Source of the DNA: Luidia sarsii
Taxonomy: Eukaryota > Echinodermata > Asteroidea > Paxillosida > Luidiidae
Direction of reading: 5' to 3'
Length of the DNA stretch: 64,000 nt
NCBI GenBank assembly: GCA_949987565.1
Contig: OX465109.1
Location: 11,548,509 to 11,612,508, forward strand
This document shows, piece after piece, positions 36,101 to 49,200 of the stretch. Position numbers and translations under genes: made by a program. Positions within the stretch are counted from its first letter, which is position 1. Every line of letters begins with the position of its first letter. The notes below the pieces were generated by a model. That model did no database searches, had not been told where the DNA came from, and saw nothing but the letters and a program-made list of their open reading frames with translations.

Positions 36101-39100
36101 TAGTGTTAAAATATTTGAAATTGGACAAGAACCAATGAAAGCATCATCAAGCAAAGGGAACTCACCCTTAGCAGAGAGGGAGCTTGTATGTCTGGAATGA
36201 AGCGCATAACAGTCGGTGCAGTGTTCCTGGAAAGAAAAAGAAACTTTACAGGTGAATATCTCCTTCGATATTAATTTCACAAGGCTAAAACTTGGCTTGC
36301 AAAGAGTCCTTGAAATAGGCTATCGACTAGTATTAAATTGATTAATTTCGGACAAGAACACGTGAAATCATCTTTAAGCAAATGGAACTCACCCTTATCA
36401 GTGAGGCAGCTTGTATCTCTGGAATGTACAGCATAACAGTCGACTCAGTGTTTCTGGAAAGAAAAATTAATTTGCAGGATAATATCTCCTTCAAAATTAC
36501 ATTCACAAAGCTAAAACGTGGCCTACAATGTGTCCTTGGGATAGGCTATCGACTAGTGTTAAAATATTTGAAATCGGACAAGAACCAATGAAAGCATCAT
36601 CAAGCAAAGGGAACTCACCCTTAGCAGAGAGGGAGCTTGTATCTCTGGAATGAAGCGCATAACAGTCTGTGCAGTGTTCCTGGAAAGAAAAAGAAACTTT
36701 ACGGGTGAATATCTCCTTCGATATTAATTTCACAAAGCTAAAACTTGGCTTCCTAAGAGTCCTTGAAATAGGCTATCGACTAGTATTAAATTGATTAATT
36801 TCGGACAAGAACACGTGAAATCATCATCAAACAAATGGAACTCACCCTTATCAGTGAGGCAGCTTGTATCTCTGGAATGTACAGCATAACAGTCGGCGCA
36901 GTGTTCCTGGAAAGAAAAATTACTTTGCAGGATAATATCTCCTTCAAAATTACATTCACAAAGCTAAAACTTGGCCTACAATGTGTCCTTGGGATAGGCT
37001 ATCGACTAGTGTTAAAATATTTGAAATCGGACAAGAACCAATGAAAGCATCATCAAGCAAAGGGAACTCACCCTTAGCAGAGAGGGAGCTTGTATCTCTG
37101 GAATGAAGCGCATAACAGTCGGTGCACTGTTCCTGGAAAGAAAAAGAAACTTTGCGGGTGAATATCTCCTTCGATATTAATTTCACAAAGCTAAAACTTG
37201 GCTTGCAAAGAGTCCTTGAAATAGGCTATCGACTAGTATTAAATTGATTAATTTCGGACAAGAACACGTGAAATCATCATCAAGCAAATGGAACTCACCC
37301 TTATCAGTGAGGCAGCTTGTATCTCTGGAATGTACAGCTTAACAGTCGGCGCAGTGTTCCTGGAAAGAAACAATACTTTGCAGGTTAATATCTCCCACGA
37401 TATTACTTACACAAAGCTGAAACTTGGCCTGCAATGAGTCCTTGGAATAGGCTATCGACTAGTGTTAAAATATTTGAAATCGGACAAGAACCAATGAAAG
37501 CATCATCAAGCAAAGGGAACTCACCCTTAGCAGAGAGGGAGCTTGTATGTCTGGAATGAAGCGCATAACAGTCGGTGCAGTGTTCCTGGAAAGAAAAAGA
37601 AACTTTACAGGTGAATATCTCCTTCGATATTAATTTCACAAGGCTAAAACTTGGCTTGCAAAGAGTCCTTGTAATAGGCTATCGACTAGTATTAAATTGA
37701 TTAATTTCGGACAAGAACACGTGAAATCATCATCAAGCAAATGGAACTCACCCTTATGAGTGAGGCAGCTTGTATCTCTGGAATGTACAGCATAACAGTC
37801 GGCTCAGTGTTTCTGGAAAGAAAAAATTATTTGCAGGATAATATCTTCTTCAAAATTACATTCACATAACTAAAAGTTGGCTTGCAATGTGTCCTTGGGA
37901 TAGGCTATCGACTAGTGTTAAAATATTTGAAATCGGACAAGAACCAATGAAAGCATCATCAAGCAAAGGGAACTCACCCTTAGCAGAGAGGGAGCTTGTA
38001 TCTCTGGAATGAAGCGCATAACAGTCGGTGCAGTGTTCCTGGAAAGAAAAAGAAACTTTACGGGTGAATATCTCCTTCGATATTAATTTCACAAAGCTAA
38101 AACTTGGCTTCCTAAGAGTCCTTGAAATAGGCTATCGACTAGTACTAAATTGATAAATTTCGGACAAGAACACGTGAAATCATCATCAAGCAAATGGAAC
38201 TCACCCTTATCAGTGAGGCAGCTTGTATCTCTGGAATGTACAGCATAACAGTCGGCACAGTGTTCCTGGAAAGAAACAATACTTTGCAGGTTAATATCTC
38301 CCACGATATTACTTACACAAAGCTGAAACTTGGCCTGCAATGAGTCCTTGGAATAGGCTATCGACTAGTATTAAATTGATTAATTTCGGACAAGAACACG
38401 TGAAATCATCATCAAGCAAATGGACTTCACCCTTATCACTGAGGCAGCTTGTATCTCTGGAATGTACAGCATAACAGTCGGCGCAGTGTTCCTGGAAAGA
38501 AACAATACTTTGCAGGTTAATATCTCCCACGATATTACTTACACAAAGCTGAAACTTGGCATGCACTGAGTCCTTGGAATAGGCTATCGACTAGTGTTAA
38601 AATATTTGAAATCGGACAAGAACCAATGAAAGCATCATCAAGCAAAGGGAACTCACCCTTAGCAGAGAGGGAGCTTGTATGTCTGGAATGAAGCGCATAA
38701 CAGTCGGTGCAGTGTTCCTGGAAAGAAAAAGAAACTTTACAGGTGAATATCTCCTTCGATATTAATTTCACAAGGCTAAAACTTGGCTTGCAAAGAGTCC
38801 TTGTAATAGGCTATCGACTAGTATTAAATTGATTAATTTCGGACAAGAACACGTGAAATCATCATCAAGCAAATGGACTTCACCCTTATCAGTGAGGCAG
38901 CTTGTATCTCTGGAATGTACAGCATAACAGTCGGCTCAGTGTTTCTGGAAAGAAAAATTACTTTGCAGGATAATATCTTCTTCAAAATTACATTCACAAA
39001 ACTAAAACTTGGCTTGCAATGTGTCCTTGGGATAGGCTATCGACTAGTGTTAAAATATTTGAAATCGGAAAAGAACCAATGAAAGCATCATCAAGCAAAG

Positions 39101-40429
39101 GGAACTCACCCTTAGCAGAGAGGGAGCTTGTATGTCTGGAATGAAGCGCATATCAGTCGGCGCAGTGTTCCTGGAAAGAAAAATGAACTTTGCGGGTGAA
39201 TATCTCCTTCGATATTAATTTCACAAAGCTAAAACTTGGCTTGCAAAGAGTCCTTGAAATAGGCTATCGACTAGTATTAAATTGATTAATTTCGGACAAG
39301 AACACGTGAAATCATCATCAAGCAAATGGAACTCACCCTTATCAGTGAGGCAGCTTGTATCTCTGGAATGTACAGCATAACAGTCGGCGCAGTGTTCCTG
39401 GAAAGAAACAATACTTTGCAGGTTAATATCTCCCACGATATTACTTTCACAAAACTAAAACTTGGCTTGCAATGTGTCCTTTGGATAGGCTATCGACTAG
39501 TGTTAAAATATTTGAAATCGGACAAGAACCAGTGAAAGCATCATCAAGCAAAGGGAACTCACCCTTAGCAGAGAGGGAGCTTGTATGTCTGGAATGAAGC
39601 GCATAACAGTCGGTGCAGTGTTCCTGGAAAGAACAATAAACTTTACAGGTGAATATCTCCTTCGATATTAATTTCACAAAGCTAAAACTTGGCTTGCAAA
39701 GAGTCCTTGCAATAGGCTATCGACTAGTATTAAATTGATTAATTTCGGAAAAGAACACGTGAAATCATCATCAAGCAAATGGAACTCACCCTTATCAGTG
39801 AGGCAGCTTGTATCTCTGGAATGTACAGCATAACAGTCGGCTCAGTGTTTCTGGAAAGAAAAATCACTTTGCAGGATAATATCTCCTTCAAAATTACATT
39901 CACAAAGCTAAAACTTGGCCTACAATGTGTCCTTGGGATAGGCTTTCGACTAGTGTTAAAATATTTGAAATCGGACAAGAACCAATGAAAGCATCATCAA
40001 GCAAAGGGAACTCACCCTTAGCAGAGAGGGAGCTTGTATCTCTGGAATGAAGCGCATAACAGTCGGTGCAGTGTTCCTGGAAAGAAAAAGAAACTTTGCG
40101 GGTGAATATCTCCTTCGATATTAATTTCACAAAGCTAAAACTTGGCTTGCAAAGAGTCCTTGAAATAGGCTATCGACTAGTATTAAATTGATTAATTTCG
40201 GACAAGAACACGTGAAATCATCATCAAGCAAATGGAACTCACCCTTATCAGTGAGGCAGCTTGTATCTCTGGAATGTACAGCATAACAGTCGGCTCAGTG
40301 TTTCTGGAAAGAAAAATTTATTTGCAGGATAATATCTTCTTCAAAATTACATTCACAAAACTAAAACTTGGCTTGCAATGTGTCCTTGGGATAGGCTATC
40401 GACTAGTGTTAAAATATTTGAAATCGGAC
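33183..40429 (+). repeat. 7,247-bp higher-order repeat, copy 2
   Basis: This is the tandem partner of 25,936-33,182. The exchange lies in 33,183-33,264: C at 33,182 differs from A at 25,935, and T at 33,265 differs from A at 40,512. I found no difference between the copies in any conceptual translation compared across the block, which suggests a very recent duplication or an assembly duplication. Confidence 0.9.
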
Positions 40430-43400
40430 AAGAACCAATGAAAGCATCATCAAGCAAAGGGAACTCACCCTTAGCAGAGAGGGAGCTTGTATGTCTGGAA
40501 TGAAGCGCATAACAGTCGGTGCAGTGTTCCTGGAAAGAAAAAGAAACTTTACAGGTGAATATCTCCTTCGATATTAATTTCACAAGGCTAAAACTTGGCT
40601 TGCAAAGAGTCCTTGTAATAGGCTATCGACTAGTATTAAATTGATTAATTTCGGACAAGAACACGTGAAATCATCATCAAGCAAATGGAACTCACCCTTA
40701 AGAGTGAGGCAGCTTGTATCTCTGGAATGTACAGCATAACAGTCGGCTCAGTGTTTCTGGAAAGAAAAAATTATTTGCAGGATAATATCTTCTTCAAAAT
40801 TACATTCACAAAACTAAAAGTTGGCTTGCAATGTGTCCTTGGGATAGGCTATCGACTAGTGTTAAAATATTTGAAATCGGACAAGAACCAATGAAAGCAT
40901 CATCAAGCAAAGGGAACTCACCCTTAGCAGAGAGGGAGCTTGTATCTCTGGAATGAAGCGCATAACAGTCGGTGCAGTGTTCCTGGAAAGAAAAAGAAAC
41001 TTTACGGGTGAATATCTCCTTCGATATTAATTTCACAAAGCTAAAACTTGGCTTCCTAAGAGTCCTTGAAATAGGCTATCGACTAGTACTAAATTGATAA
41101 ATTTCGGACAAGAACACGTGAAATCATCATCAAGCAAATGGAACTCACCCTTATCAGTGAGGCAGCTTGTATCTCTGGAATGTACAGCATAACAGTCGGC
41201 ACAGTGTTCCTGGAAAGAAACAATACTTTGCAGGTTAATATCTCCCACGATATTACTTACACAAAGCTGAAACTTGGCCTGCAATGAGTCCTTGGAATAG
41301 GCTATCGACTAGTATTAAATTGATTAATTTCGGACAAGAACACGTGAAATCATCATCAAGCAAATGGACTTCACCCTTATCACTGAGGCAGCTTGTATCT
41401 CTGGAATGTACAGCATAACAGTCGGCGCAGTGTTCCTGGAAAGAAACAATACTTTGCAGGTTAATATCTCCCACGATATTACTTACACAAAGCTGAAACT
41501 TGGCATGCACTGAGTCCTTGGAATAGGCTATCGACTAGTGTTAAAATATTTGAAATCGGACAAGAACCAATGAAAGCATCATCAAGCAAAGGGAACTCAC
41601 CCTTAGCAGAGAGGGAGCTTGTATGTCTGGAATGAAGCGCATAACAGTCGGTGCAGTGTTCCTGGAAAGAAAAAGAAACTTTACAGGTGAATATCTCCTT
41701 CGATATTAATTTCACAAGGCTAAAACTTGGCTTGCAAAGAGTCCTTGTAATAGGCTATCGACTAGTATTAAATTGATTAATTTCGGACAAGAACACGTGA
41801 AATCATCATCAAGCAAATGGACTTCACCCTTATCAGTGAGGCAGCTTGTATCTCTGGAATGTACAGCATAACAGTCGGCTCAGTGTTTCTGGAAAGAAAA
41901 ATTACTTTGCAGGATAATATCTCCTTCGATATTACTTTCACAAAGCTAAAACTTGGCCTGCAATGTGTCCTTGGGATAGGCTATCGACTAGTGTTAAAAT
42001 ATTTGAAATTGGACAAGAACCAATGAAAGCATCATCAAGCAAAGGGAACTCACCCTTAGCAGAGAGGGAGCTTGTATGTCTGGAATGAAGCGCATAACAG
42101 TCGGTGCAGTGTTCCTGGAAAGAAAAAGAAACTTTACAGGTGAATATCTCCTTCGATATTAATTTCACAAGGCTAAAACTTGGCTTGCAAAGAGTCCTTG
42201 AAATAGGCTATCGACTAGTATTAAATTGATTAATTTCGGACAAGAACACGTGAAATCATCTTTAAGCAAATGGAACTCACCCTTATCAGTGAGGCAGCTT
42301 GTATCTCTGGAATGTACAGCATAACAGTCGACTCAGTGTTTCTGGAAAGAAAAATTAATTTGCAGGATAATATCTTCTTCAAAATTACATTCACAAAACT
42401 AAAACTTGGCTTGCAATGTGTCCTTGGGATAGGCTATCGACTAGTGTTAAAATATTTGAAATCGGAAAAGAACCAATGAAAGCATCATCAAGCAAAGGGA
42501 ACTCACCCTTAGCAGAGAGGGAGCTTGTATGTCTGGAATGAAGCGCATATCAGTCGGCGCAGTGTTCCTGGAAAGAAAAATGAACTTTGCGGGTGAATAT
42601 CTCCTTCGATATTAATTTCACAAAGCTAAAACTTGGCTTGCAAAGAGTCCTTGAAATAGGCTATCGACTAGTATTAAATTGATTAATTTCGGACAAGAAC
42701 ACGTGAAATCATCATCAAGCAAATGGAACTCACCCTTATCAGTGAGGCAGCTTGTATCTCTGGAATGTACAGCATAACAGTCGGCGCAGTGTTCCTGGAA
42801 AGAAACAATACTTTGCAGGTTAATATCTCCCACGATATTACTTTCACAAAGCTAAAACTTGGCTTGCAATGTGTCCTTTGGATAGGCTATCGACTAGTGT
42901 TAAAATATTTGAAATCGGACAAGAACCAGTGAAAGCATCATCAAGCAAAGGGAACTCACCCTTAGCAGAGAGGGAGCTTGTATGTCTGGAATGAAGCGCA
43001 TAACAGTCGGTGCAGTGTTCCTGGAAAGAACAATAAACTTTACAGGTGAATATCTCCTTCGATATTAATTTCACAAAGCTAAAACTTGGCTTGCAAAGAG
43101 TCCTTGCAATAGGCTATCGACTAGTATTAAATTGATTAATTTCGGAAAAGAACACGTGAAATCATCATCAAGCAAATGGAACTCACCCTTATCAGTGAGG
43201 CAGCTTGTATCTCTGGAATGTACAGCATAACAGTCGGCTCAGTGTTTCTGGAAAGAAAAATCACTTTGCAGGATAATATCTCCTTCAAAATTACATTCAC
43301 AAAGCTAAAACTTGGCCTACAATGTGTCCTTGGGATAGGCTTTCGACTAGTGTTAAAATATTTGAAATCGGACAAGAACCAATGAAAGCATCATCAAGCA

Positions 43401-46250
43401 AAGGGAACTCACCCTTAGCAGAGAGGGAGCTTGTATCTCTGGAATGAAGCGCATAACAGTCGGTGCAGTGTTCCTGGAAAGAAAAAGAAACTTTGCGGGT
43501 GAATATCTCCTTCGATATTAATTTCACAAAGCTAAAACTTGGCTTGCAAAGAGTCCTTGAAATAGGCTATCGACTAGTATTAAATTGATTAATTTCGGAC
43601 AAGAACACGTGAAATCATCATCAAGCAAATGGAACTCACCCTTATCAGTGAGGCAGCTTGTATCTCTGGAATGTACAGCATAACAGTCGGCTCAGTGTTT
43701 CTGGAAAGAAAAATTTATTTGCAGGATAATATCTTCTTCAAAATTACATTCACAAAACTAAAAGTTGGCTTGCAATGTGTCCTTGGGATAGGCTATCGAC
43801 TAGTGTTAAAATATTTGAAATCGGACAAGAACCAATGAAAGCATCATCAAGCAAAGGGAACTCACCCTTAGCAGAGAGGGAGCTTGTATCTCTGGAATGA
43901 AGCGCATAACAGTCGGTGCAGTGTTCCTGTAAAGAAAAAGAAACTTTACGGGTGAATATCTCCTTCGATATTAATTTCACAAAGCTAAAACTTGGCTTCC
44001 TAAGAGTCCTTGAAATAGGCTATCGACTAGTATTAAATTGATTAATTTCGGACAAGAACACGTGAAATCATCATCAAACAAATGGAACTCACCCTTATCA
44101 GTGAGGCAGCTTGTATCTCTGGAATGTACAGCATAACAGTCGGCGCAGTGTTCCTGGAAAGAAAAATTACTTTGCAGGATAATATCTCCTTCAAAATTAC
44201 ATTCACAAAGCTAAAACTTGGCCTACAATGTGTCCTTGGGATAGGCTATCGACTAGTGTTAAAATATTTGAAATCGGACAAGAACCAATGAAAGCATCAT
44301 CAAGCAAAGGCAACTCACCCTTAGCAGAGAGGGAGCTTGTATCTCTGGAATGAAGCGCATAACAGTCGGTGCAGTGTTCCTGGAAAGAAAAAGAAACTTT
44401 GCGGGTGAATATCTCCTTCGATATTAATTTCACAAAGCTAAAACTTGGCTTGCAAAGAGTCCTTGAAATAGGCTATCGACTAGTATTAAATTGATTAATT
44501 TCGGACAAGAACACGTGAAATCATCATCAAGCAAATGGAACTCACCCTTATCAGTGAGGCAGCTTGTATCTCTGGAATGTACAGCATAACAGTCGGCTCA
44601 GTGTTTCTGGAAAGAAAAATCACTTTGCAGGATAATATCTCCTTCAAAATTACATTCACAAAGCTAAAACTTGGCCTACAATGTGTCCTTGGGATAGGCT
44701 TTCGACTAGTGTTAAAATATTTGAAATCGGACAAGAACCAATAAAAGCATCATCAAGCAAAGGGAACTCACCCTTAGCAGAGAGGGAGCTTGTATCTCTG
44801 GAATGAAGCGCATAACAGTCGGTGCAGTGTTCCTGGAAAGAAACAATACTTTGCAGGTTAATATCTCCCACGATATTACTTACACAAAGCTGAAACTTGG
44901 CCTGCAATGAGTCCTTGGAATAGGCTATCGACTAGTATTAAATTGATTAATTTCGGACAAGAACACGTGAAATCATCATCAAGCAAATGGACTTCACCCT
45001 TATCACTGAGGCAGCTTGTATCTCTGGAATGTACAGCATAACAGTCGGCGCAGTGTTCCTGGAAAGAAAAAATACTTTTCAGGTTAATATCTCCCACGAT
45101 ATTACTTACACAAAGCTGAAACTTGGCCTGCAATGAGTCCTTGGAATAGGCTATCGACTAGTGTTAAAATATTCGAAATCGGACAAGAACAAATGAAAGC
45201 ATCATCAAGCAAAGGGAAATCACCCTTAGCAGAGAGGGAGCTTGTATCTCTGGAATGAAGCGCATAACAGTCGGTGCAGTGTTCCTGGAAAGAAAAAGAA
45301 ACTTTACAGGTGAATATCTCCTTCGATATTAATTTCACAAAGCTAAAACTTGGCTTGCAAAGAGTCCTTGAAATAGGCTATCGACTAGTATTAAATTGAT
45401 TAATTTCGGACAAGAACACGTGAAATCATCATCAAGCAAATGGAACTCACCCTTATCAGTGAGGCAGCTTGTATCTCTGGAATGTACAGCATAACAGTCG
45501 GCTCAGTGTTTCTGGAAAGAAAATTACTTTGCAGGATAATATCTCCTTCAAAATTACATTCACAAAGCTAAAACTTGGCCTACAATGTGTCCTTGGGATA
45601 GGCTATCGATTAGTGTTAAAATATTTGGAATCGGACAAGAACCAATGAAAGCATCATCAAGCAAAGGGAACTCACCCTTAGCAGAGAGGGAGCTTGTATG
45701 TCTGGAATGAAGCGCATAACAGTCGGTGCAGTGTTCCTGGAAAGAAAAAGAAACTTTACGGGTGAATATCTCCTTCGATATTAATTTCACAAAGCTAAAA
45801 CTTGGCTTCCTAAGAGTCCTTGAAATAGGCTATCGACTAGTATTAAATTGATTAATTTCGGACAAGAACACGTGAAATCATCATCAAGCAAATGGAACTC
45901 ACCCTTATCAGTGAGGCAGCTTGTATCTCTGGAATGTACAGCATAACAGTCGGCACAGTGTTCCTGGAAAGAAACAATACTTTGCAGGTTAATATCTCCC
46001 ACGATATTACTTACACAAAGCTGAAACTTGGCCTGCAATGAGTCCTTGGAATAGGCTATCGACTAGTATTAAATTGATTAATTTCGGACAAGAACACGTG
46101 AAATCATCATCAAGCAAATGGACTTCACCCTTATCACTGAGGCAGCTTGTATCTCTGGAATGTACAGCATAACAGTCGGCGCAGTGTTCCTGGAAAGAAA
46201 CAATACTTTGCAGGTTAATATCTCCCACGATATTACTTACACAAAGCTGA
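39912..46250 (+). repeat. 6,339-bp higher-order repeat, copy 1 (28 monomers)
   Basis: This repeats at offset 6,339 into the next block up to about 50,720, then at offset 6,792. Markers carried by both include ACCCTTAAGAGTGAGG (near 40,697 and 47,036), CCTGTAAAGAAAAAG (near 43,928 and 50,267), AAAGGCAACTCACCC (near 44,307) and GAACAAATGAAAGC (near 45,188). Its first 0.5 kb overlaps in content with the end of the 7,247-bp block, so the two amplification units are interleaved. Confidence 0.88.
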
Positions 46251-46260
46251 AACTTGGCCT
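46250..46260 (+). repeat. 6,339-bp unit boundary, chimeric monomer
   Basis: The monomer reads ACAAAGCTGAAACTTGGCCT as in the copy near 53,032, then ACAATGTG and GGCTTTCGAC as in the copy near 39,922. The switch lies between G at 46,249 and A at 46,261, within 11 identical bases. This is the joint between 28-monomer copies 1 and 2. Confidence 0.8.
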
Positions 46261-49200
46261 ACAATGTGTCCTTGGGATAGGCTTTCGACTAGTGTTAAAA
46301 TATTTGAAATCGGACAAGAACCAATGAAAGCATCATCAAGCAAAGGGAACTCACCCTTAGCAGAGAGGGAGCTTGTATCTCTGGAATGAAGCGCATAACA
46401 GTCGGTGCAGTGTTCCTGGAAAGAAAAAGAAACTTTGCGGGTGAATATCTCCTTCGATATTAATTTCACAAAGCTAAAACTTGGCTTGCAAAGAGTCCTT
46501 GAAATAGGCTATCGACTAGTATTAAATTGATTAATTTCGGACAAGAACACGTGAAATCATCATCAAGCAAATGGAACTCACCCTTATCAGTGAGGCAGCT
46601 TGTATCTCTGGAATGTACAGCATAACAGTCGGCTCAGTGTTTCTGGAAAGAAAAATTTATTTGCAGGATAATATCTTCTTCAAAATTACATTCACAAAAC
46701 TAAAACTTGGCTTGCAATGTGTCCTTGGGATAGGCTATCGACTAGTGTTAAAATATTTGAAATCGGACAAGAACCAATGAAAGCATCATCAAGCAAAGGG
46801 AACTCACCCTTAGCAGAGAGGGAGCTTGTATGTCTGGAATGAAGCGCATAACAGTCGGTGCAGTGTTCCTGGAAAGAAAAAGAAACTTTACAGGTGAATA
46901 TCTCCTTCGATATTAATTTCACAAGGCTAAAACTTGGCTTGCAAAGAGTCCTTGTAATAGGCTATCGACTAGTATTAAATTGATTAATTTCGGACAAGAA
47001 CACGTGAAATCATCATCAAGCAAATGGAACTCACCCTTAAGAGTGAGGCAGCTTGTATCTCTGGAATGTACAGCATAACAGTCGGCTCAGTGTTTCTGGA
47101 AAGAAAAAATTATTTGCAGGATAATATCTTCTTCAAAATTACATTCACAAAACTAAAAGTTGGCTTGCAATGTGTCCTTGGGATAGGCTATCGACTAGTG
47201 TTAAAATATTTGAAATCGGACAAGAACCAATGAAAGCATCATCAAGCAAAGGGAACTCACCCTTAGCAGAGAGGGAGCTTGTATCTCTGGAATGAAGCGC
47301 ATAACAGTCGGTGCAGTGTTCCTGGAAAGAAAAAGAAACTTTACGGGTGAATATCTCCTTCGATATTAATTTCACAAAGCTAAAACTTGGCTTCCTAAGA
47401 GTCCTTGAAATAGGCTATCGACTAGTACTAAATTGATAAATTTCGGACAAGAACACGTGAAATCATCATCAAGCAAATGGAACTCACCCTTATCAGTGAG
47501 GCAGCTTGTATCTCTGGAATGTACAGCATAACAGTCGGCACAGTGTTCCTGGAAAGAAACAATACTTTGCAGGTTAATATCTCCCACGATATTACTTACA
47601 CAAAGCTGAAACTTGGCCTGCAATGAGTCCTTGGAATAGGCTATCGACTAGTATTAAATTGATTAATTTCGGACAAGAACACGTGAAATCATCATCAAGC
47701 AAATGGACTTCACCCTTATCACTGAGGCAGCTTGTATCTCTGGAATGTACAGCATAACAGTCGGCGCAGTGTTCCTGGAAAGAAACAATACTTTGCAGGT
47801 TAATATCTCCCACGATATTACTTACACAAAGCTGAAACTTGGCATGCACTGAGTCCTTGGAATAGGCTATCGACTAGTGTTAAAATATTTGAAATCGGAC
47901 AAGAACCAATGAAAGCATCATCAAGCAAAGGGAACTCACCCTTAGCAGAGAGGGAGCTTGTATGTCTGGAATGAAGCGCATAACAGTCGGTGCAGTGTTC
48001 CTGGAAAGAAAAAGAAACTTTACAGGTGAATATCTCCTTCGATATTAATTTCACAAGGCTAAAACTTGGCTTGCAAAGAGTCCTTGTAATAGGCTATCGA
48101 CTAGTATTAAATTGATTAATTTCGGACAAGAACACGTGAAATCATCATCAAGCAAATGGACTTCACCCTTATCAGTGAGGCAGCTTGTATCTCTGGAATG
48201 TACAGCATAACAGTCGGCTCAGTGTTTCTGGAAAGAAAAATTACTTTGCAGGATAATATCTCCTTCGATATTACTTTCACAAAGCTAAAACTTGGCCTGC
48301 AATGTGTCCTTGGGATAGGCTATCGACTAGTGTTAAAATATTTGAAATTGGACAAGAACCAATGAAAGCATCATCAAGCAAAGGGAACTCACCCTTAGCA
48401 GAGAGGGAGCTTGTATGTCTGGAATGAAGCGCATAACAGTCGGTGCAGTGTTCCTGGAAAGAAAAAGAAACTTTACAGGTGAATATCTCCTTCGATATTA
48501 ATTTCACAAGGCTAAAACTTGGCTTGCAAAGAGTCCTTGAAATAGGCTATCGACTAGTATTAAATTGATTAATTTCGGACAAGAACACGTGAAATCATCT
48601 TTAAGCAAATGGAACTCACCCTTATCAGTGAGGCAGCTTGTATCTCTGGAATGTACAGCATAACAGTCGACTCAGTGTTTCTGGAAAGAAAAATTAATTT
48701 GCAGGATAATATCTTCTTCAAAATTACATTCACAAAACTAAAACTTGGCTTGCAATGTGTCCTTGGGATAGGCTATCGACTAGTGTTAAAATATTTGAAA
48801 TCGGAAAAGAACCAATGAAAGCATCATCAAGCAAAGGGAACTCACCCTTAGCAGAGAGGGAGCTTGTATGTCTGGAATGAAGCGCATATCAGTCGGCGCA
48901 GTGTTCCTGGAAAGAAAAATGAACTTTGCGGGTGAATATCTCCTTCGATATTAATTTCACAAAGCTAAAACTTGGCTTGCAAAGAGTCCTTGAAATAGGC
49001 TATCGACTAGTATTAAATTGATTAATTTCGGACAAGAACACGTGAAATCATCATCAAGCAAATGGAACTCACCCTTATCAGTGAGGCAGCTTGTATCTCT
49101 GGAATGTACAGCATAACAGTCGGCGCAGTGTTCCTGGAAAGAAACAATACTTTGCAGGTTAATATCTCCCACGATATTACTTTCACAAAGCTAAAACTTG

